A DNA stretch of 64,000 bases. Source: Bog-1340 sp964513515 (GTDB lineage Bacteria; Patescibacteriota; Minisyncoccia; Phycocordibacterales; GWA1-40-21). Shown here piece by piece: positions 1 to 9,007 of the stretch. Both the position numbers and the translations under genes were made by a program. The stretch lies in NCBI GenBank assembly GCA_964513515.1, contig CAZEMP010000002.1, positions 1-64,000 of the forward strand. Reading direction: 5' to 3'. Every line of letters begins with the position of its first letter. Position 1 is the stretch's first letter. The notes under the pieces were generated by a model. It was not told where the DNA came from and did no database searches. It worked only from the letters and a program-made list of their open reading frames with translations.

Positions 1-764
1 CAGAAAAACATATTGCGCCAGAGCCAATGCCATATATAGTCATTGTTATAGATGAGCTTGCTGATATTATGATGGCGTATCCAAGAGAACTTGAGGCAGG
101 TATAGTCCGCCTAGCTCAAATGAGTCGCGCCGTCGGTATTCACCTTATACTCTCAACACAAAGACCTTCTGTTAATGTTATTACCGGTATTATTAAAGCA
201 AACATACCTTCTAGAATTGCACTCCAGGTTGTTTCTCAGATAGATTCAAGAACGATTTTAGATACACCTGGTGCTGAAAAACTTCTAGGAGCTGGAGATA
301 TGCTCTATATTGGAGGTGAAATGTCAAAGCCCGTAAGAATACAATCAGCATTCGTATCAGAAAAAGAAGTTAAAGAAGTAGTAAAATATTTAGCAAATTC
401 ATATAAAGATGAACTCATAGGTGGAGAAATTGACCTTGGTGAGGTGGCTAAGAGTGGTGATAGCGATGGGGTTGGAGTATTTAATAGCCTAGAAGATGGA
501 GATGATGATGAGCTATATGAACAGGCGAAAGAAGAGGTTCTGAAGGCTGGAAAAGCTTCTACTTCTTATATACAGAGAAAACTTAGAGTTGGATACTCAA
601 GAGCTGCCAGACTTATTGATTTACTTGAGCAAAAGGGCGTGATAGGTCCTGGAGATGGGGCAAAAGCAAGAGAAGTGATTGGTAATGGAAATGGTACTAC
701 TGTAGATGAAGAAGAGCAGGTTGAATTGGAAGGAGTAGAACATAAAGATGGAGACTATTTGTAA
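1..764 (+). CDS. ftsK: DNA translocase FtsK, C-terminal part (5' end outside window)
   Basis: The frame is open from base 3 at the left edge, so about 253 C-terminal residues are present and the true start lies upstream. The visible part begins just before the Walker B strand (VIVIDELADIMM) of the RecA-like motor, followed by motor-core sequence (LAQMSRAVGIHLILSTQRP). The last ~65 residues form the winged-helix gamma domain (YIQRKLRVGYSRAARLIDLL), which in this family reads KOPS-like DNA sites and contacts XerD. FtsK/SpoIIIE pumps chromosomal DNA at the division septum. An acidic linker (about residues 145-170) separates motor and gamma domain. Identity is secure; the membrane domain cannot be seen here. 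Confidence 0.95.
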   Translation, partial: EKHIAPEPMPYIVIVIDELADIMMAYPRELEAGIVRLAQMSRAVGIHLILSTQRPSVNVITGIIKANIPSRIALQVVSQIDSRTILDTPGAEKLLGAGDMLYIGGEMSKPVRIQSAFVSEKEVKEVVKYLANSYKDELIGGEIDLGEVAKSGDSDGVGVFNSLEDGDDDELYEQAKEEVLKAGKASTSYIQRKLRVGYSRAARLIDLLEQKGVIGPGDGAKAREVIGNGNGTTVDEEEQVELEGVEHKDGDYL

Positions 765-783
765 TCGGAAATAAGCATATTTT

Positions 784-1137
784 ATGACAGACAGACATGC
801 AACCAGAAAACTTCTAAAAATAATCCTTATTTCTATAATCTTACTATTTCTATTTGGATATACTGGATATGAAATACAAAAAATGCTTTTTGGTCCTAGA
901 ATAGAAATATTATCACCAAAAAATGGATCTTTAATATCTAATCCCCTAACGGAAATATTTGGTCTAGCTTACAATATAAAAGATATCACCCTAAATGATA
1001 GGAAAATTTTTATAGATGAAAAAGGTAATTTTAAAGAAAAACTTTTACTATCTTATGGTTACAATGCTTTTGTTATAAAAGCATCTGATAAGTTTGGTAA
1101 AAATACAGAAAAAGTAGTTGAGGTTATATATAAATAG
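784..1137 (+). CDS. Small membrane-anchored protein with a single beta domain
   Basis: A 117-residue protein 19 bases after ftsK, same strand, probably co-transcribed. Residues 10-28 are one hydrophobic helix (IILISIILLFLFGYTGY) after a short basic N-terminus, predicting an N-in anchor with the remainder outside. The outer part (residues 38-117: PRIEILSPKNGSLISNPLTE onward, ending NAFVIKASDKFGKNTEKVVEV) has the look of a glucodextranase-B-type Ig-like fold often found as single copies in CPR genomes. No catalytic residues are apparent. The fold is inferred from pattern only and the function is unknown. Confidence 0.75.
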   Translation: MTDRHATRKLLKIILISIILLFLFGYTGYEIQKMLFGPRIEILSPKNGSLISNPLTEIFGLAYNIKDITLNDRKIFIDEKGNFKEKLLLSYGYNAFVIKASDKFGKNTEKVVEVIYK

Positions 1138-1206
1138 GATACGAAAATTATACGAATATTACGAATGGCTACGAATAAATACAAAAATAATAATACATTA
1201 TGATAC

Positions 1207-1282
1207 GTGTCATTCCCGCGCAGGCGGGAATCTAGTATCAGATTCAATTAATAATGGATTCCCGCCTGCGCGGGAATGACAC
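1207..1282. repeat. REPIN-like pair of palindromes in inverted orientation
   Basis: Two perfect 26-base arms (1207-1232 and 1257-1282) are inverted around a 24-base spacer. Each arm itself contains a small palindrome, ATTCCCGC-(4)-GCGGGAAT. A related pair with slightly different bases lies at 62181-62242, so this is a dispersed element and not a one-off terminator. It abuts the recA promoter. Confidence 0.75.
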
Positions 1283-1285
1283 CTG

Positions 1286-1294
1286 TGATATAAT
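1286..1294 (+). promoter_or_regulatory. Putative extended -10 promoter of recA
   Basis: TGATATAAT matches an extended -10 (TGn + TATAAT) 40 bases before the recA ATG. No good -35 is visible because the position falls inside the REPIN-like repeat. Confidence 0.5.
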
Positions 1295-1333
1295 TACCGA
1301 GAAATTGATTTTATAAATTTTAATAAACTAAAT

Positions 1334-2422
1334 ATGCCCAAAAAAACGAAAGAAAAGAAAGTTGTGACAGAAGGATCTCTCGAAGTAACATCTGGTGATG
1401 AAAACACAAAAGAAGCTGAAACAAATAAAAAATCTGATAAAGCAAGCGCACATAAAATAGAAGATGCTATTGATGCCATAAAAACAAAATTTGGTGATGA
1501 TTCTATTATGATGCTTGGGGAAAAACCCAAATTAAACATTAATGTCATCCCTACTGGATCTATCGGTCTTGATGCTGCACTCGGTGTTGGAGGACTGCCT
1601 CGTGGAAGAATAATAGAAATATTTGGTCCAGAATCAAGTGGTAAGACTACCCTAGCTCTTCACGCTGTAGCTGAAGCTCAAAAAATGGATGGCGTATGTG
1701 CATACATTGATGCAGAACATGCGATGGATCCAGAATATGCGAAAAAGCTTGGAGTAAAAATAGATCAACTTTTAATATCTCAACCAGATAATGGTGAGCA
1801 AGCGCTCGATATTGTCGATAGCTTAGTCCGTTCAGGCAAAATAGATATCATAGTAATAGACTCTGTGGCTGCACTTACCCCTCGTGATGAGATAGAGGGA
1901 GATATGGGGGCATATCATGTCGGTAAACAAGCAAGGCTCATGTCACAAGCCCTAAGAAAGCTCACAGCTATCGTAGCAAAGTCTAAAACTATTGTTATCT
2001 TTATAAATCAAATAAGAATGCAAATTGGAATGATGTTTGGTAATCCAGAAACTACACCCGGTGGAAAAGCCTTAAAATTTTATACTTCTGTAAGGCTGGA
2101 CATAAGAAGAATTGCCCAAATAAAGAAGGGTGAGGAAATTATGGGTGGACGTATTAGAGTGAAGGTTGTAAAAAATAAAGTCGCTGCCCCTTTCAAGCAA
2201 ACAGAGTTCGACCTTATGTACAATGAAGGAATTTCTCGAGAAGGTGAAATATTGGCTCTTGGAGAAAAAATGGAACTTATTAAAAAGTCTGGTTCATCTT
2301 ACGAATACAATGGTGAGAAAATCGGCCGAGGATACGATTCTGCAAGAACTTATTTAAAAGAAAATAGTAAAGTGGCTTCTGCAATTTTGAAAGAAATAAG
2401 AGCGAAGTTAAAAGAAATGTAG
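1334..2422 (+). CDS. recA: Recombinase RecA
   Basis: 362 residues. The Walker A motif GPESSGKTT is at residues 98-106, later than in E. coli because of a ~40-residue lysine/glutamate-rich N-terminal extension. The core includes VCAYIDAEHAMDPEYA, the Walker B strand IDIIVIDSVAALTPRDEIEG and the DNA-binding L2 region (FINQIRMQIGMMFGNPETT). RecA forms filaments on single-stranded DNA for strand exchange and SOS signalling. The gene stands alone between a REPIN-like element and a strong bidirectional terminator. The window also has recO, ruvB and ruvC, so recombinational repair is well represented. No SOS box was recognised. Confidence 0.98.
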   Translation: MPKKTKEKKVVTEGSLEVTSGDENTKEAETNKKSDKASAHKIEDAIDAIKTKFGDDSIMMLGEKPKLNINVIPTGSIGLDAALGVGGLPRGRIIEIFGPESSGKTTLALHAVAEAQKMDGVCAYIDAEHAMDPEYAKKLGVKIDQLLISQPDNGEQALDIVDSLVRSGKIDIIVIDSVAALTPRDEIEGDMGAYHVGKQARLMSQALRKLTAIVAKSKTIVIFINQIRMQIGMMFGNPETTPGGKALKFYTSVRLDIRRIAQIKKGEEIMGGRIRVKVVKNKVAAPFKQTEFDLMYNEGISREGEILALGEKMELIKKSGSSYEYNGEKIGRGYDSARTYLKENSKVASAILKEIRAKLKEM

Positions 2423-2455
2423 GTTAGGTTTTAGGTGCTAGCTTCTAGGTTTTAG
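2420..2455 (+). repeat. Dispersed 3'-flank repeat, TAGGTTTTAG / CTAG family (copy 1)
   Basis: From the recA stop codon on, the sequence is built of overlapping near-copies of TTAGGTTTTAGGTGCTAGC / TTCTAGGTTTTAG. Similar stretches lie at 47448-47480, 62638-62673 and 62730-62759, next to stop codons, terminators or start regions. Confidence 0.5.
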
Positions 2456-2460
2456 AAAAT

Positions 2461-2503
2461 AATTCAAAAGACGAGTTCGCTTCGCGAACTCGTCTTTTGA
2501 ATT
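2461..2503. terminator. Bidirectional terminator between recA and efp
   Basis: 20-bp perfect arms (2461-2480, 2484-2503) with a TTC loop; A-rich left side and T-rich right side serve both converging genes. Confidence 0.9.
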
Positions 2504-2507
2504 TATA

Positions 2508-3080
2508 TTACTTTCCAGCTCTCGATACGTATTCTCCAGTTTCTGTATTAATAGTGATCATCTCCCCTTCTGTTATAAATAGTGGTCCATTTATAATAGC
2601 TCCCGTCTCAAGGGTAATTTGTTTTGTTCCACCACTTGATGTATCCCCTCTTACTGCCGGTGGAGCTTCGGTTACCTTAAGGTCTACTTTTATAGGAAGA
2701 TGTACTCCGATCACTTTTTCATCAAAAATCATTGTTTCTACAACAGAGTTTGCCTTCATAAACTTAGCAGGATTTCCAATTATCTCTTCTTCAAGCTTAA
2801 ATCTATTTGAAGGATCTTTTGGATCACAAAACCAAAACTCACCCTTACTTTTATATAGAAATTTTGCGTCTTTGTATTCTATATCAGCTTCAGCTATCTT
2901 TTCTGATTGATGAAAAGATATTTCTGTTATCTTACCAGTGATAAGATTCTTTAATTTGGTAGCGTTTACTGGCTTTCTTTGTTGCTTACGAAAAACGTGA
3001 GAATGTAAAACTTCATAAGGTTGTCCCTCATGAAGAATAATTTTTCTTTCTACTACTTCACTATAATCCAAAATAGCCAT
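2508..3080 (-). CDS. efp: Translation elongation factor P
   Basis: 190 residues, the normal length for EF-P, with the KOW-like domain I (MAILDYSEVVERKIILHEGQPYEVL) and the two OB-like domains, ending NTETGEYVSRAGK. EF-P binds between the P and E sites and rescues ribosomes stalled on polyproline. The domain I loop that carries the modified residue (Lys34 in E. coli, in a PGKG context) reads FRKQQRKPVN at residues 30-39, so it is basic but lacks the usual glycines. It is the last gene of a leftward rpsF-ssb-rpsR-efp unit, 7 bases after rpsR. No modification enzyme is visible in the window. Confidence 0.93.
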   Translation of the reverse strand: MAILDYSEVVERKIILHEGQPYEVLHSHVFRKQQRKPVNATKLKNLITGKITEISFHQSEKIAEADIEYKDAKFLYKSKGEFWFCDPKDPSNRFKLEEEIIGNPAKFMKANSVVETMIFDEKVIGVHLPIKVDLKVTEAPPAVRGDTSSGGTKQITLETGAIINGPLFITEGEMITINTETGEYVSRAGK

Positions 3081-3087
3081 AATATTT

Positions 3088-3288
3088 CTATCTAGCTACG
3101 AAAGGTAGTAGGGCCATAAATCTTGCTCTCTTTATTGCCTCTGAAAGTTGTCTTTGGCTTCTTGCACGAACATAAGTTTTTTTCTTACCTTGCATTCTTG
3201 CATGAGGATTTAAAAACTTCTTTAAAAGCTCTACATCTTTGTAATCAACGTACTTTATATTATTTTGTGAGAAAAAACACTGCTTCAT
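3088..3288 (-). CDS. rpsR: 30S ribosomal protein S18
   Basis: 66 residues with the S18 pattern: an aromatic N-terminus (KQCFFSQNNIKYVDYKDVELLKKFL), the rRNA-contacting segment PHARMQGKKKTYVRARSQRQ and the end LSEAIKRARFMALLPFVAR. S18 binds S6 on the platform of the small subunit, and rpsF lies two genes upstream in the same operon. The usual neighbour rplI (L9) is not found in this window; efp takes that place. Confidence 0.96.
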   Translation of the reverse strand: MKQCFFSQNNIKYVDYKDVELLKKFLNPHARMQGKKKTYVRARSQRQLSEAIKRARFMALLPFVAR

Positions 3289-3316
3289 AATTTTTATTTA
3301 ATATTTAATTTTGGTT

Positions 3317-3769
3317 TTAAAAAGGTATGTCTTCTGGGTTAATTTCTTCTGTTGGATATTCAATTGTGTCCATCTGTTGCGCTTTATTACTTATTGGAGC
3401 TTCTGCTTGCGGTCTAGGTGCACTTTCGGCCCCTCTTCCTCCGCTTGGTCCAAACTGGAAATTATCTACTATTATTTCTGTTCTGTATTTCTTTGTTCCA
3501 TCATTCTTGTCATCCCAGCTTCTTGTCTCTATTCTTCCTTCTATAAATACACTACTTCCTTTCTTTAGGTATTGAGCCATGATCTCTGCTTGCTTACCAT
3601 AAGATACTATATTGTGAAAACTTACACTTTCTTGTTTAACACCGTTTTTATCTTTCCAAGTTCTGTTTGTAGCGAGTCCAAATGAGACAACTTTAATACC
3701 TGACGGCAAAGACTTAAGTTCTGGGTCTCTTGTTATATTTCCAAAAAGAAATGCTTTGTTTAAATACAT
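3317..3769 (-). CDS. ssb: Single-stranded DNA-binding protein
   Basis: 150 residues: an OB-fold domain of about 105 residues (MYLNKAFLFGNITRDPELK; GSSVFIEGRIETRSWDDKN), a short flexible linker rich in Gly, Pro and Ala, and the acidic tip INPEDIPF that in this family recruits repair and replication partners. It is placed between rpsF and rpsR, the classic bacterial arrangement, which supports co-transcription from upstream of rpsF. Confidence 0.96.
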   Translation of the reverse strand: MYLNKAFLFGNITRDPELKSLPSGIKVVSFGLATNRTWKDKNGVKQESVSFHNIVSYGKQAEIMAQYLKKGSSVFIEGRIETRSWDDKNDGTKKYRTEIIVDNFQFGPSGGRGAESAPRPQAEAPISNKAQQMDTIEYPTEEINPEDIPF

Positions 3770-3782
3770 TTTTATTATAAAT

Positions 3783-4289
3783 TTATGCCTCCTCTACCAC
3801 CAATGCATCTATTGATTTATCTATCTCTTCTACACTAGCTGACTTTTCAGTATTCAAAACTTTTTCTTCTTTAAATGTTTTCTTTAATTTACCTTCCTTG
3901 TCTGAGAAAACGGTAATTTTTGGAGAGTACATGGTATTTTCTCTTACAGTTTTTATGACAATGTATCTTAAAACTGATTCATTGGCCTTTAAGCTATTAT
4001 CTATATTTCTAATATCACCATTCTCACCCATCTCAAACTTCATAAATCCAAAATATGCCTTATCAAAAGTCTTGTAAGATCCTCCGTATGCTTTTTTGAT
4101 AGAATAAGCTAAAGGTCTAAGCTTTGGAGCTTCTTCTGATATAATTGTTGCTTTTTCCTTAGCCAAATATCCTTTTATTTTTTCAACTTCTGCTCCAAGA
4201 TTTTCTTCTGATACAGACGAAACAATATGATATCCGACTTCGTATATCTTTTCTTCGTTATTTTTTGCAACTGTTGCCTTTTTACTCAT
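3783..4289 (-). CDS. rpsF: 30S ribosomal protein S6
   Basis: 168 residues. The S6 ferredoxin-like core runs from about residue 14 (KIYEVGYHIVSSVSEENLGA) to about 125, with the conserved region KLRPLAYSIKKAYGGSYKTFD. The rest is a charged, probably disordered tail ending IDALVVEEA, longer than in E. coli before processing. First gene of rpsF-ssb-rpsR-efp. The 69 bases upstream hold a weak promoter-like pair ending almost at the ATG, so the message may be leaderless or nearly so. Confidence 0.93.
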   Translation of the reverse strand: MSKKATVAKNNEEKIYEVGYHIVSSVSEENLGAEVEKIKGYLAKEKATIISEEAPKLRPLAYSIKKAYGGSYKTFDKAYFGFMKFEMGENGDIRNIDNSLKANESVLRYIVIKTVRENTMYSPKITVFSDKEGKLKKTFKEEKVLNTEKSASVEEIDKSIDALVVEEA

Positions 4290-4296
4290 AGGCGAA

Positions 4297-4325
4297 ATCC
4301 TATCATGATATTAGCCATATTGCAA
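4297..4325 (-). promoter_or_regulatory. Possible promoter of the rpsF operon
   Basis: On the minus strand TTGCAA (4320-4325) is followed after 17 bases by TAGGAT (4297-4302). The match is moderate, and the start point would fall close to the rpsF ATG. Confidence 0.35.
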
Positions 4326-4358
4326 CAGAAATCGACTAGTCTGCCAACCGAACAAATC

Positions 4359-5627
4359 CTAGAAATGGAGTATGTCTTTAAATTCCCTATCGTCCTTAAA
4401 CTTGCCAACTATAGCCAAATTTAAACCCTCATCTTTAAAAATTCTCTCTGCAATAAATTTTATCTGTTCTGCGGTAACAGCTTTTATCTCTTTTATTATA
4501 TCTTGTGGTTTTTTTATATCTTTTCTCAAGACTTCCTGTGCACCATAATACATAGCAAGAGAATCGGACGATTCCAATCCTAGATTTAGACCACCTATCA
4601 AATGTTGTTTTGCTTTGTTCAATTCATCAGATTTTACTAGAGTTGTCTTTAGTTTATTCAGCTCTGAAAGCATAGTGGTGATAGCCTCTTTGACTCTTTT
4701 GCTATCTACACCGGCAGAAATTGAAAAGAATCCATGGTCGGTCAATTCATCATTGCTTGCTGTAACATAATAACAAATGCCCATCTCGTCTCTCAATTTT
4801 TGAAAAAGTCTTGAGCTCATGCCTCCAGACAATACGCCATTGAGGACCATTATGATTGGATTGTATTTATTGTAAGTATTAAATGACCTTACACCAAGTA
4901 TCATATGTGTTTGGTCAGTATCTTTGTAATGAAGTGCGACTTGAGGTGTTTTCTGAGTTTCAACCACTTTTTCCTTTCCATCTTTTTTCCATTTACCTAT
5001 ATCCTTGAAAACTTTGGTAACTTTTTTTATTACTTCTTTTTCATTTATTTTTCCAGAAACTATAACAGTAGTAGCAGAAGCAACGTAATGCTTGCTTGTA
5101 TAATCAATAAAGTCGGTTCTCTTCATTTTCAAAATATTTTCTTTTACTCCAGCCACATTCCATCCAGCAGGCACATCTCCATATAAAAGTTTTATAAATT
5201 CATATTCAACGATTTTTCTAGGCAAATCGTTATACATATTTATTTCCTCTATAATTACACCTTTCTCTTTTTCTATTTCCTTTTCTGGAAAAACAGGATT
5301 CAAATAAATATCAGAGACGACATCGAGGATCGTATCTATATTCTTATAGTCCGACTTTGCATGATACCCTGTATATTCATACCCTGTAAATGCGTTGTAT
5401 TCTGCTCCAATAGTGTCTAATTCACGTGTTATGTGAAATGCGGAAGGTCTTTTTGAAGTACCTTTAAAGCACATATGTTCAAGAAAATGAGATATACCGT
5501 TGTTTTCCTTTTTTTCGTATTTTGAGCCAGTCTCCACCAGTACAAGTACTGTAGCGGTAGGATTTTCTTTCATAGGAATGGTAATAATCCTCATTCCATT
5601 TTTTAATTTCTTTTTAGTGTAATTCAT
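4359..5627 (-). CDS. M16 family zinc peptidase (processing-peptidase-like)
   Basis: 422 residues. The inverted zinc motif HxxEH is at residues 47-51 (HFLEH, then MCFKGT) and the downstream zinc-ligand glutamate lies in GVIIEEINMYNDLP near residue 126. The second half is the inactive M16 lobe, with the glycine-rich region LNGVLSGGMSSRLFQKLRDE. Members cut exported or misfolded peptides; the substrate cannot be told. No signal peptide is present, so it is probably cytoplasmic. It lies between glyS and the rpsF operon on the same strand, with only 33 bases to glyS, suggesting co-transcription. Confidence 0.92.
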   Translation of the reverse strand: MNYTKKKLKNGMRIITIPMKENPTATVLVLVETGSKYEKKENNGISHFLEHMCFKGTSKRPSAFHITRELDTIGAEYNAFTGYEYTGYHAKSDYKNIDTILDVVSDIYLNPVFPEKEIEKEKGVIIEEINMYNDLPRKIVEYEFIKLLYGDVPAGWNVAGVKENILKMKRTDFIDYTSKHYVASATTVIVSGKINEKEVIKKVTKVFKDIGKWKKDGKEKVVETQKTPQVALHYKDTDQTHMILGVRSFNTYNKYNPIIMVLNGVLSGGMSSRLFQKLRDEMGICYYVTASNDELTDHGFFSISAGVDSKRVKEAITTMLSELNKLKTTLVKSDELNKAKQHLIGGLNLGLESSDSLAMYYGAQEVLRKDIKKPQDIIKEIKAVTAEQIKFIAERIFKDEGLNLAIVGKFKDDREFKDILHF

Positions 5628-5660
5628 TTAAAATGCGAATAAAGCAATAATTGCCAATAA

Positions 5661-6977
5661 TTAATTTAGAAGTTTTCTGAAATGCTCTACCAGATCCTCA
5701 ATTTTTACTCGCGCTTGTTCTCCAGTATCTCTATCTCTAACTGTAACCATATTATCTTTTTCTATTGTCTCAAAATCTACCGTGACACAATATGGGGTAC
5801 CGATTTCATCTTGTCTTCTATATCTTTTACCAATATTTCCATTGTCATCAAACATTACTAAACCAAACTCCTTCTTTAAATTTTTATATACTTCCCTAGC
5901 CTTTTCTACTAAGACTGGCTTATTTTTTAAAAGAGGAAAAATAGCAATTTTTACCGGAGCAACTTTTGGATTAAATTTCAAATAAACTCTTTTCTCACCT
6001 CCAAGATCATCTTCTGTATAGGCATCAGAAATTACAGCTAAAACTGATCTATCCAAACCAAAAGAAGGCTCGATGCAGTGTGGTACAAACTTTTCTTTTG
6101 TTTCTTCATCCATATATGACAATTCTACACCGCTGTGTTCAGAATGTTTTTTTAAATCATAATCTGTTCTATAAGCTAAGCCGTACAGCTCATTCTTACC
6201 AAAAGGAAACTCAAATTCAAAATCTATTGTTCTTTTTGAATAAAAAGCTCTGTCTTCATCTTCTATCTCATGTTCATATACATGCTCCGACTTTAAACCA
6301 ATTTCCTTCGTAAAATCAATCATTTCATTTCTAAAATGTTCAAAGGTATTCTTCCATTCATCTGGTTTTACTAGATACTCTATTTCCATCTGTTCAAATT
6401 CTCTAGATCGGAAAGTAAAATCACGAGGTGCGATTTCATTTCTAAAAGCCTTACCAACTTGAGCCATGCCAAAGGGTAATTTAGGATGATATGAATCAAT
6501 AATATTTTTATAATTTACAAACATACCTTGTGCGGTCTCTGGTCTTAGATATGAAATAGATGAATCATCGGCAATTGCACCAATATTTGTCTTAAACATC
6601 ATATTAAACTGTTTAGACTCGCCCATCTGACCTCCACATTCACATTTTTTAGTATCAACAAGCTGATCAGCCCTAAATCTTTTTTTACATTTTTTACATT
6701 CTACCAATGGATCGGAAAAGTTGTCAGCATGCCCTGTTGCCTGCCACACTTTTTGGTTCATCAAAATATCGGCATCTACTCCATACATATCTTCACGATC
6801 TGTAACGAATTTTTTCCACCATATATTCTTTATATTATTTTTTAAAGCTAGACCTAGATGTCCATAGTCCCATGTACCTGAAAGTCCTCCGTATATTTCA
6901 GATCCTTGAAATATAAAACCTCTTCTTTTGCAAAGAGAAATTATATCTTCCATTTTTTGATTTGATTCCTTTTTCAT
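5661..6977 (-). CDS. glyS: Glycyl-tRNA synthetase, dimeric (eukaryote/archaea-type) class II
   Basis: 438 residues of the alpha2-type GlyRS: CKRRGFIFQGSEIYGGLSGT at the start, class II motif 2 (EFEQMEIEYLVK nearby), motif 3 (IEPSFGLDRSVLAVI) and the C-terminal anticodon-binding domain (KIAIFPLLKNK; DEIGTPYCVTVDFE). A CxxC / CxC zinc-type insertion (CKKCKKRFRADQL, KKCECGG) is seen near residues 98-120. The enzyme charges tRNA-Gly in the cytoplasm. An internal Met at residue 9 is an alternative start. It is the most upstream gene of a short leftward pair with the M16 peptidase. Confidence 0.96.
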   Translation of the reverse strand: MKKESNQKMEDIISLCKRRGFIFQGSEIYGGLSGTWDYGHLGLALKNNIKNIWWKKFVTDREDMYGVDADILMNQKVWQATGHADNFSDPLVECKKCKKRFRADQLVDTKKCECGGQMGESKQFNMMFKTNIGAIADDSSISYLRPETAQGMFVNYKNIIDSYHPKLPFGMAQVGKAFRNEIAPRDFTFRSREFEQMEIEYLVKPDEWKNTFEHFRNEMIDFTKEIGLKSEHVYEHEIEDEDRAFYSKRTIDFEFEFPFGKNELYGLAYRTDYDLKKHSEHSGVELSYMDEETKEKFVPHCIEPSFGLDRSVLAVISDAYTEDDLGGEKRVYLKFNPKVAPVKIAIFPLLKNKPVLVEKAREVYKNLKKEFGLVMFDDNGNIGKRYRRQDEIGTPYCVTVDFETIEKDNMVTVRDRDTGEQARVKIEDLVEHFRKLLN

Positions 6978-7036
6978 TACTATTCTAATTTACCTTAAAA
7001 AATATTTTTTAGCTAGGAAATACGGTCTTATTTATC

Positions 7037-8959
7037 CTAATTTACTACCTTTCCTATGTCGTTTACATATTCTGGGTCAGAAGTAATATTAGTTGTAATG
7101 GGGCTCTTTACCTCTCCCAATCTTGCACCTGAATAAGCATCTATTCCACTTATCGTCGCCTCATTTAACAAATTTATTTCTGAACCTACTTGTGTAATAG
7201 AAGGTACTATAGCAACTTGAAATGAAACGTCTTTTGTAGGGTAACTTGTACCTATACCAGATTTCATATCACCGATATTCCATGTCACTTGTCCGGTTCC
7301 TTTATCATATGTAACATTTTCTGATTCTGGACTAACAAAACCTGTCCATCTAACATTTGGAGGCAAGAAGGCGACAACTTTGGCTCCATTTATGTTATTA
7401 AACGAATTCGTTGCTGTCCATGTTATCGTGTAAGTTGTCTCATTATCTACTTTTGGTGGAAAAGGTCCACTATTTTCAAATGGTCCAACTGTTCTAAATC
7501 CTCTAGATAATAGTTTTAAGCTTGAAGATATTTTTAATGTTTTTGTATCAGAGTATAATATTTCCTGTTCGCCTGTACCATTAGCTCCTGCTCTACTACC
7601 CAAGACAGTAATTTTTAGTCCAATATTACTACTTGCATACGAAGCTAAAGATTTTAAAGATGGAGTAAGCACTCCAAAATCAAACCTCACATCTCCCTCA
7701 TCTGAAGGAGATACTTCAGAAAGTGATGAATTTCCGTTCCTATCAAAAACGATAAAATTGTTTGACGAATTATAAAAACCTTTCTCTGCTCTTATAGAGC
7801 CTTTATCTAAATTTTGACCAACAAAATCTACTCGCAGAGACATGTCATAAACTTTCTCCGCCAAATTATTCTTCCAAACAATGACTGCTCTATTTTTACT
7901 TAAGGTATCAATAGCTATTTCATTTCCAGACTGATCATTCACAGTTACATCAACACCAACTGACGATCTTTTTAAAGAAACATTAGAAACATATAGCGCA
8001 AGCGGTGTTCCAATGACAGTATCGTCATCTCTACTTTTTGTACCAACAGTAAATTTAAAAACTCTCTCTTCTCCATCTTGTCCAGAAACTGTACCTGAAA
8101 TTCTTATATTCCTTTTTGCTCCAGGGGCCAAGTCACCAATAGAAAAGACGTCACCAAGTGATCCAGCTGGTTTGGGATTTGAAGAAGACAATGTAAAGCC
8201 AAAAGGATAATCCACTTTCAATATCAAGTCTTTAACAATATTTACCGAGTTTGAGTTTATATCCACTGAAAAATCAGTAAGTTGGTTTGCGTTTATCTCA
8301 GATGGAGCATTTACTTTTATATTTACTGGGGAAGAAGATATTAAAATATTAAAATCTTTTTGTTTGCTAAAAATTGCACTTGAACCAGAAATTCTATATT
8401 CAACATTTATTTTAACAACTTTTAAAGAATTCTCTTCTCCATACAAAACCGATTTAATCAAACGTTTTTCACTTCTACCTATACTTATATCGCCCAAGAC
8501 TTCATTGTATCTTTTCATATCAACCGTTTGATCTGTCGGGCTTTTTGTTCCATCTGGATATTCTATACGCAAATCAACCACTTTTAAATCTATATTGTTA
8601 TTATTTTTGACTTCTATCTCAAGTGGCAGCTCTTCTCCTCCTGCAATAGATACCGGTCCGCTTACCAATATATCTATATTATTTCCCGATACCACATTAT
8701 TTCCTAAGAAAAATTTGGAAAATGTAAAGACTAGAGCAAAAATAAAAAAAATAAAGGCTCCCAAAAGAATCTTGTTGTATGGAATTTGAAAATTACTTTC
8801 TGTTTCCTCCCTCTCTACATTCCAACCTACAGTCGGTCTTGTACTCGCTGTATCTTGTAGAGAATGTCTTCTTTTAGTAAAAATAGCATCCGTACTTCTT
8901 GAATAGAGAGAATCTTTTACCTTTTCTATATTATCTTTTTTCTCATTATCATCATTCAT
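7037..8959 (-). CDS. Membrane-anchored protein with serial Ig-like/DUF11-type beta domains
   Basis: 640 residues. A ~60-residue charged cytoplasmic N-terminus precedes one transmembrane helix (about residues 62-86, ILLGAFIFFIFALVFTF), and the rest should be outside. The outer part has about four beta-sandwich-like units: near 95-205 (LPLEIEVKNNNNIDLKVVDL), 207-310 (FGFTLSSSNPKPAGSL; IGDLAPGAKRNIRISGTV), 320-470, and a DUF11-like unit near 490-600 (TTYTITWTATNSFNNINGAK; VTWNIGDM). No catalytic motif or cysteine pairs are visible. It is probably a structural or adhesive envelope protein. It sits 48 bases downstream of recO on the same strand. Unrecognised beyond fold type. Confidence 0.8.
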   Translation of the reverse strand: MNDDNEKKDNIEKVKDSLYSRSTDAIFTKRRHSLQDTASTRPTVGWNVEREETESNFQIPYNKILLGAFIFFIFALVFTFSKFFLGNNVVSGNNIDILVSGPVSIAGGEELPLEIEVKNNNNIDLKVVDLRIEYPDGTKSPTDQTVDMKRYNEVLGDISIGRSEKRLIKSVLYGEENSLKVVKINVEYRISGSSAIFSKQKDFNILISSSPVNIKVNAPSEINANQLTDFSVDINSNSVNIVKDLILKVDYPFGFTLSSSNPKPAGSLGDVFSIGDLAPGAKRNIRISGTVSGQDGEERVFKFTVGTKSRDDDTVIGTPLALYVSNVSLKRSSVGVDVTVNDQSGNEIAIDTLSKNRAVIVWKNNLAEKVYDMSLRVDFVGQNLDKGSIRAEKGFYNSSNNFIVFDRNGNSSLSEVSPSDEGDVRFDFGVLTPSLKSLASYASSNIGLKITVLGSRAGANGTGEQEILYSDTKTLKISSSLKLLSRGFRTVGPFENSGPFPPKVDNETTYTITWTATNSFNNINGAKVVAFLPPNVRWTGFVSPESENVTYDKGTGQVTWNIGDMKSGIGTSYPTKDVSFQVAIVPSITQVGSEINLLNEATISGIDAYSGARLGEVKSPITTNITSDPEYVNDIGKVVN

Positions 8960-9007
8960 AAAATATAATCGATATTATACCATATTGTTTTATGGCCAAA
9001 AACGTTT

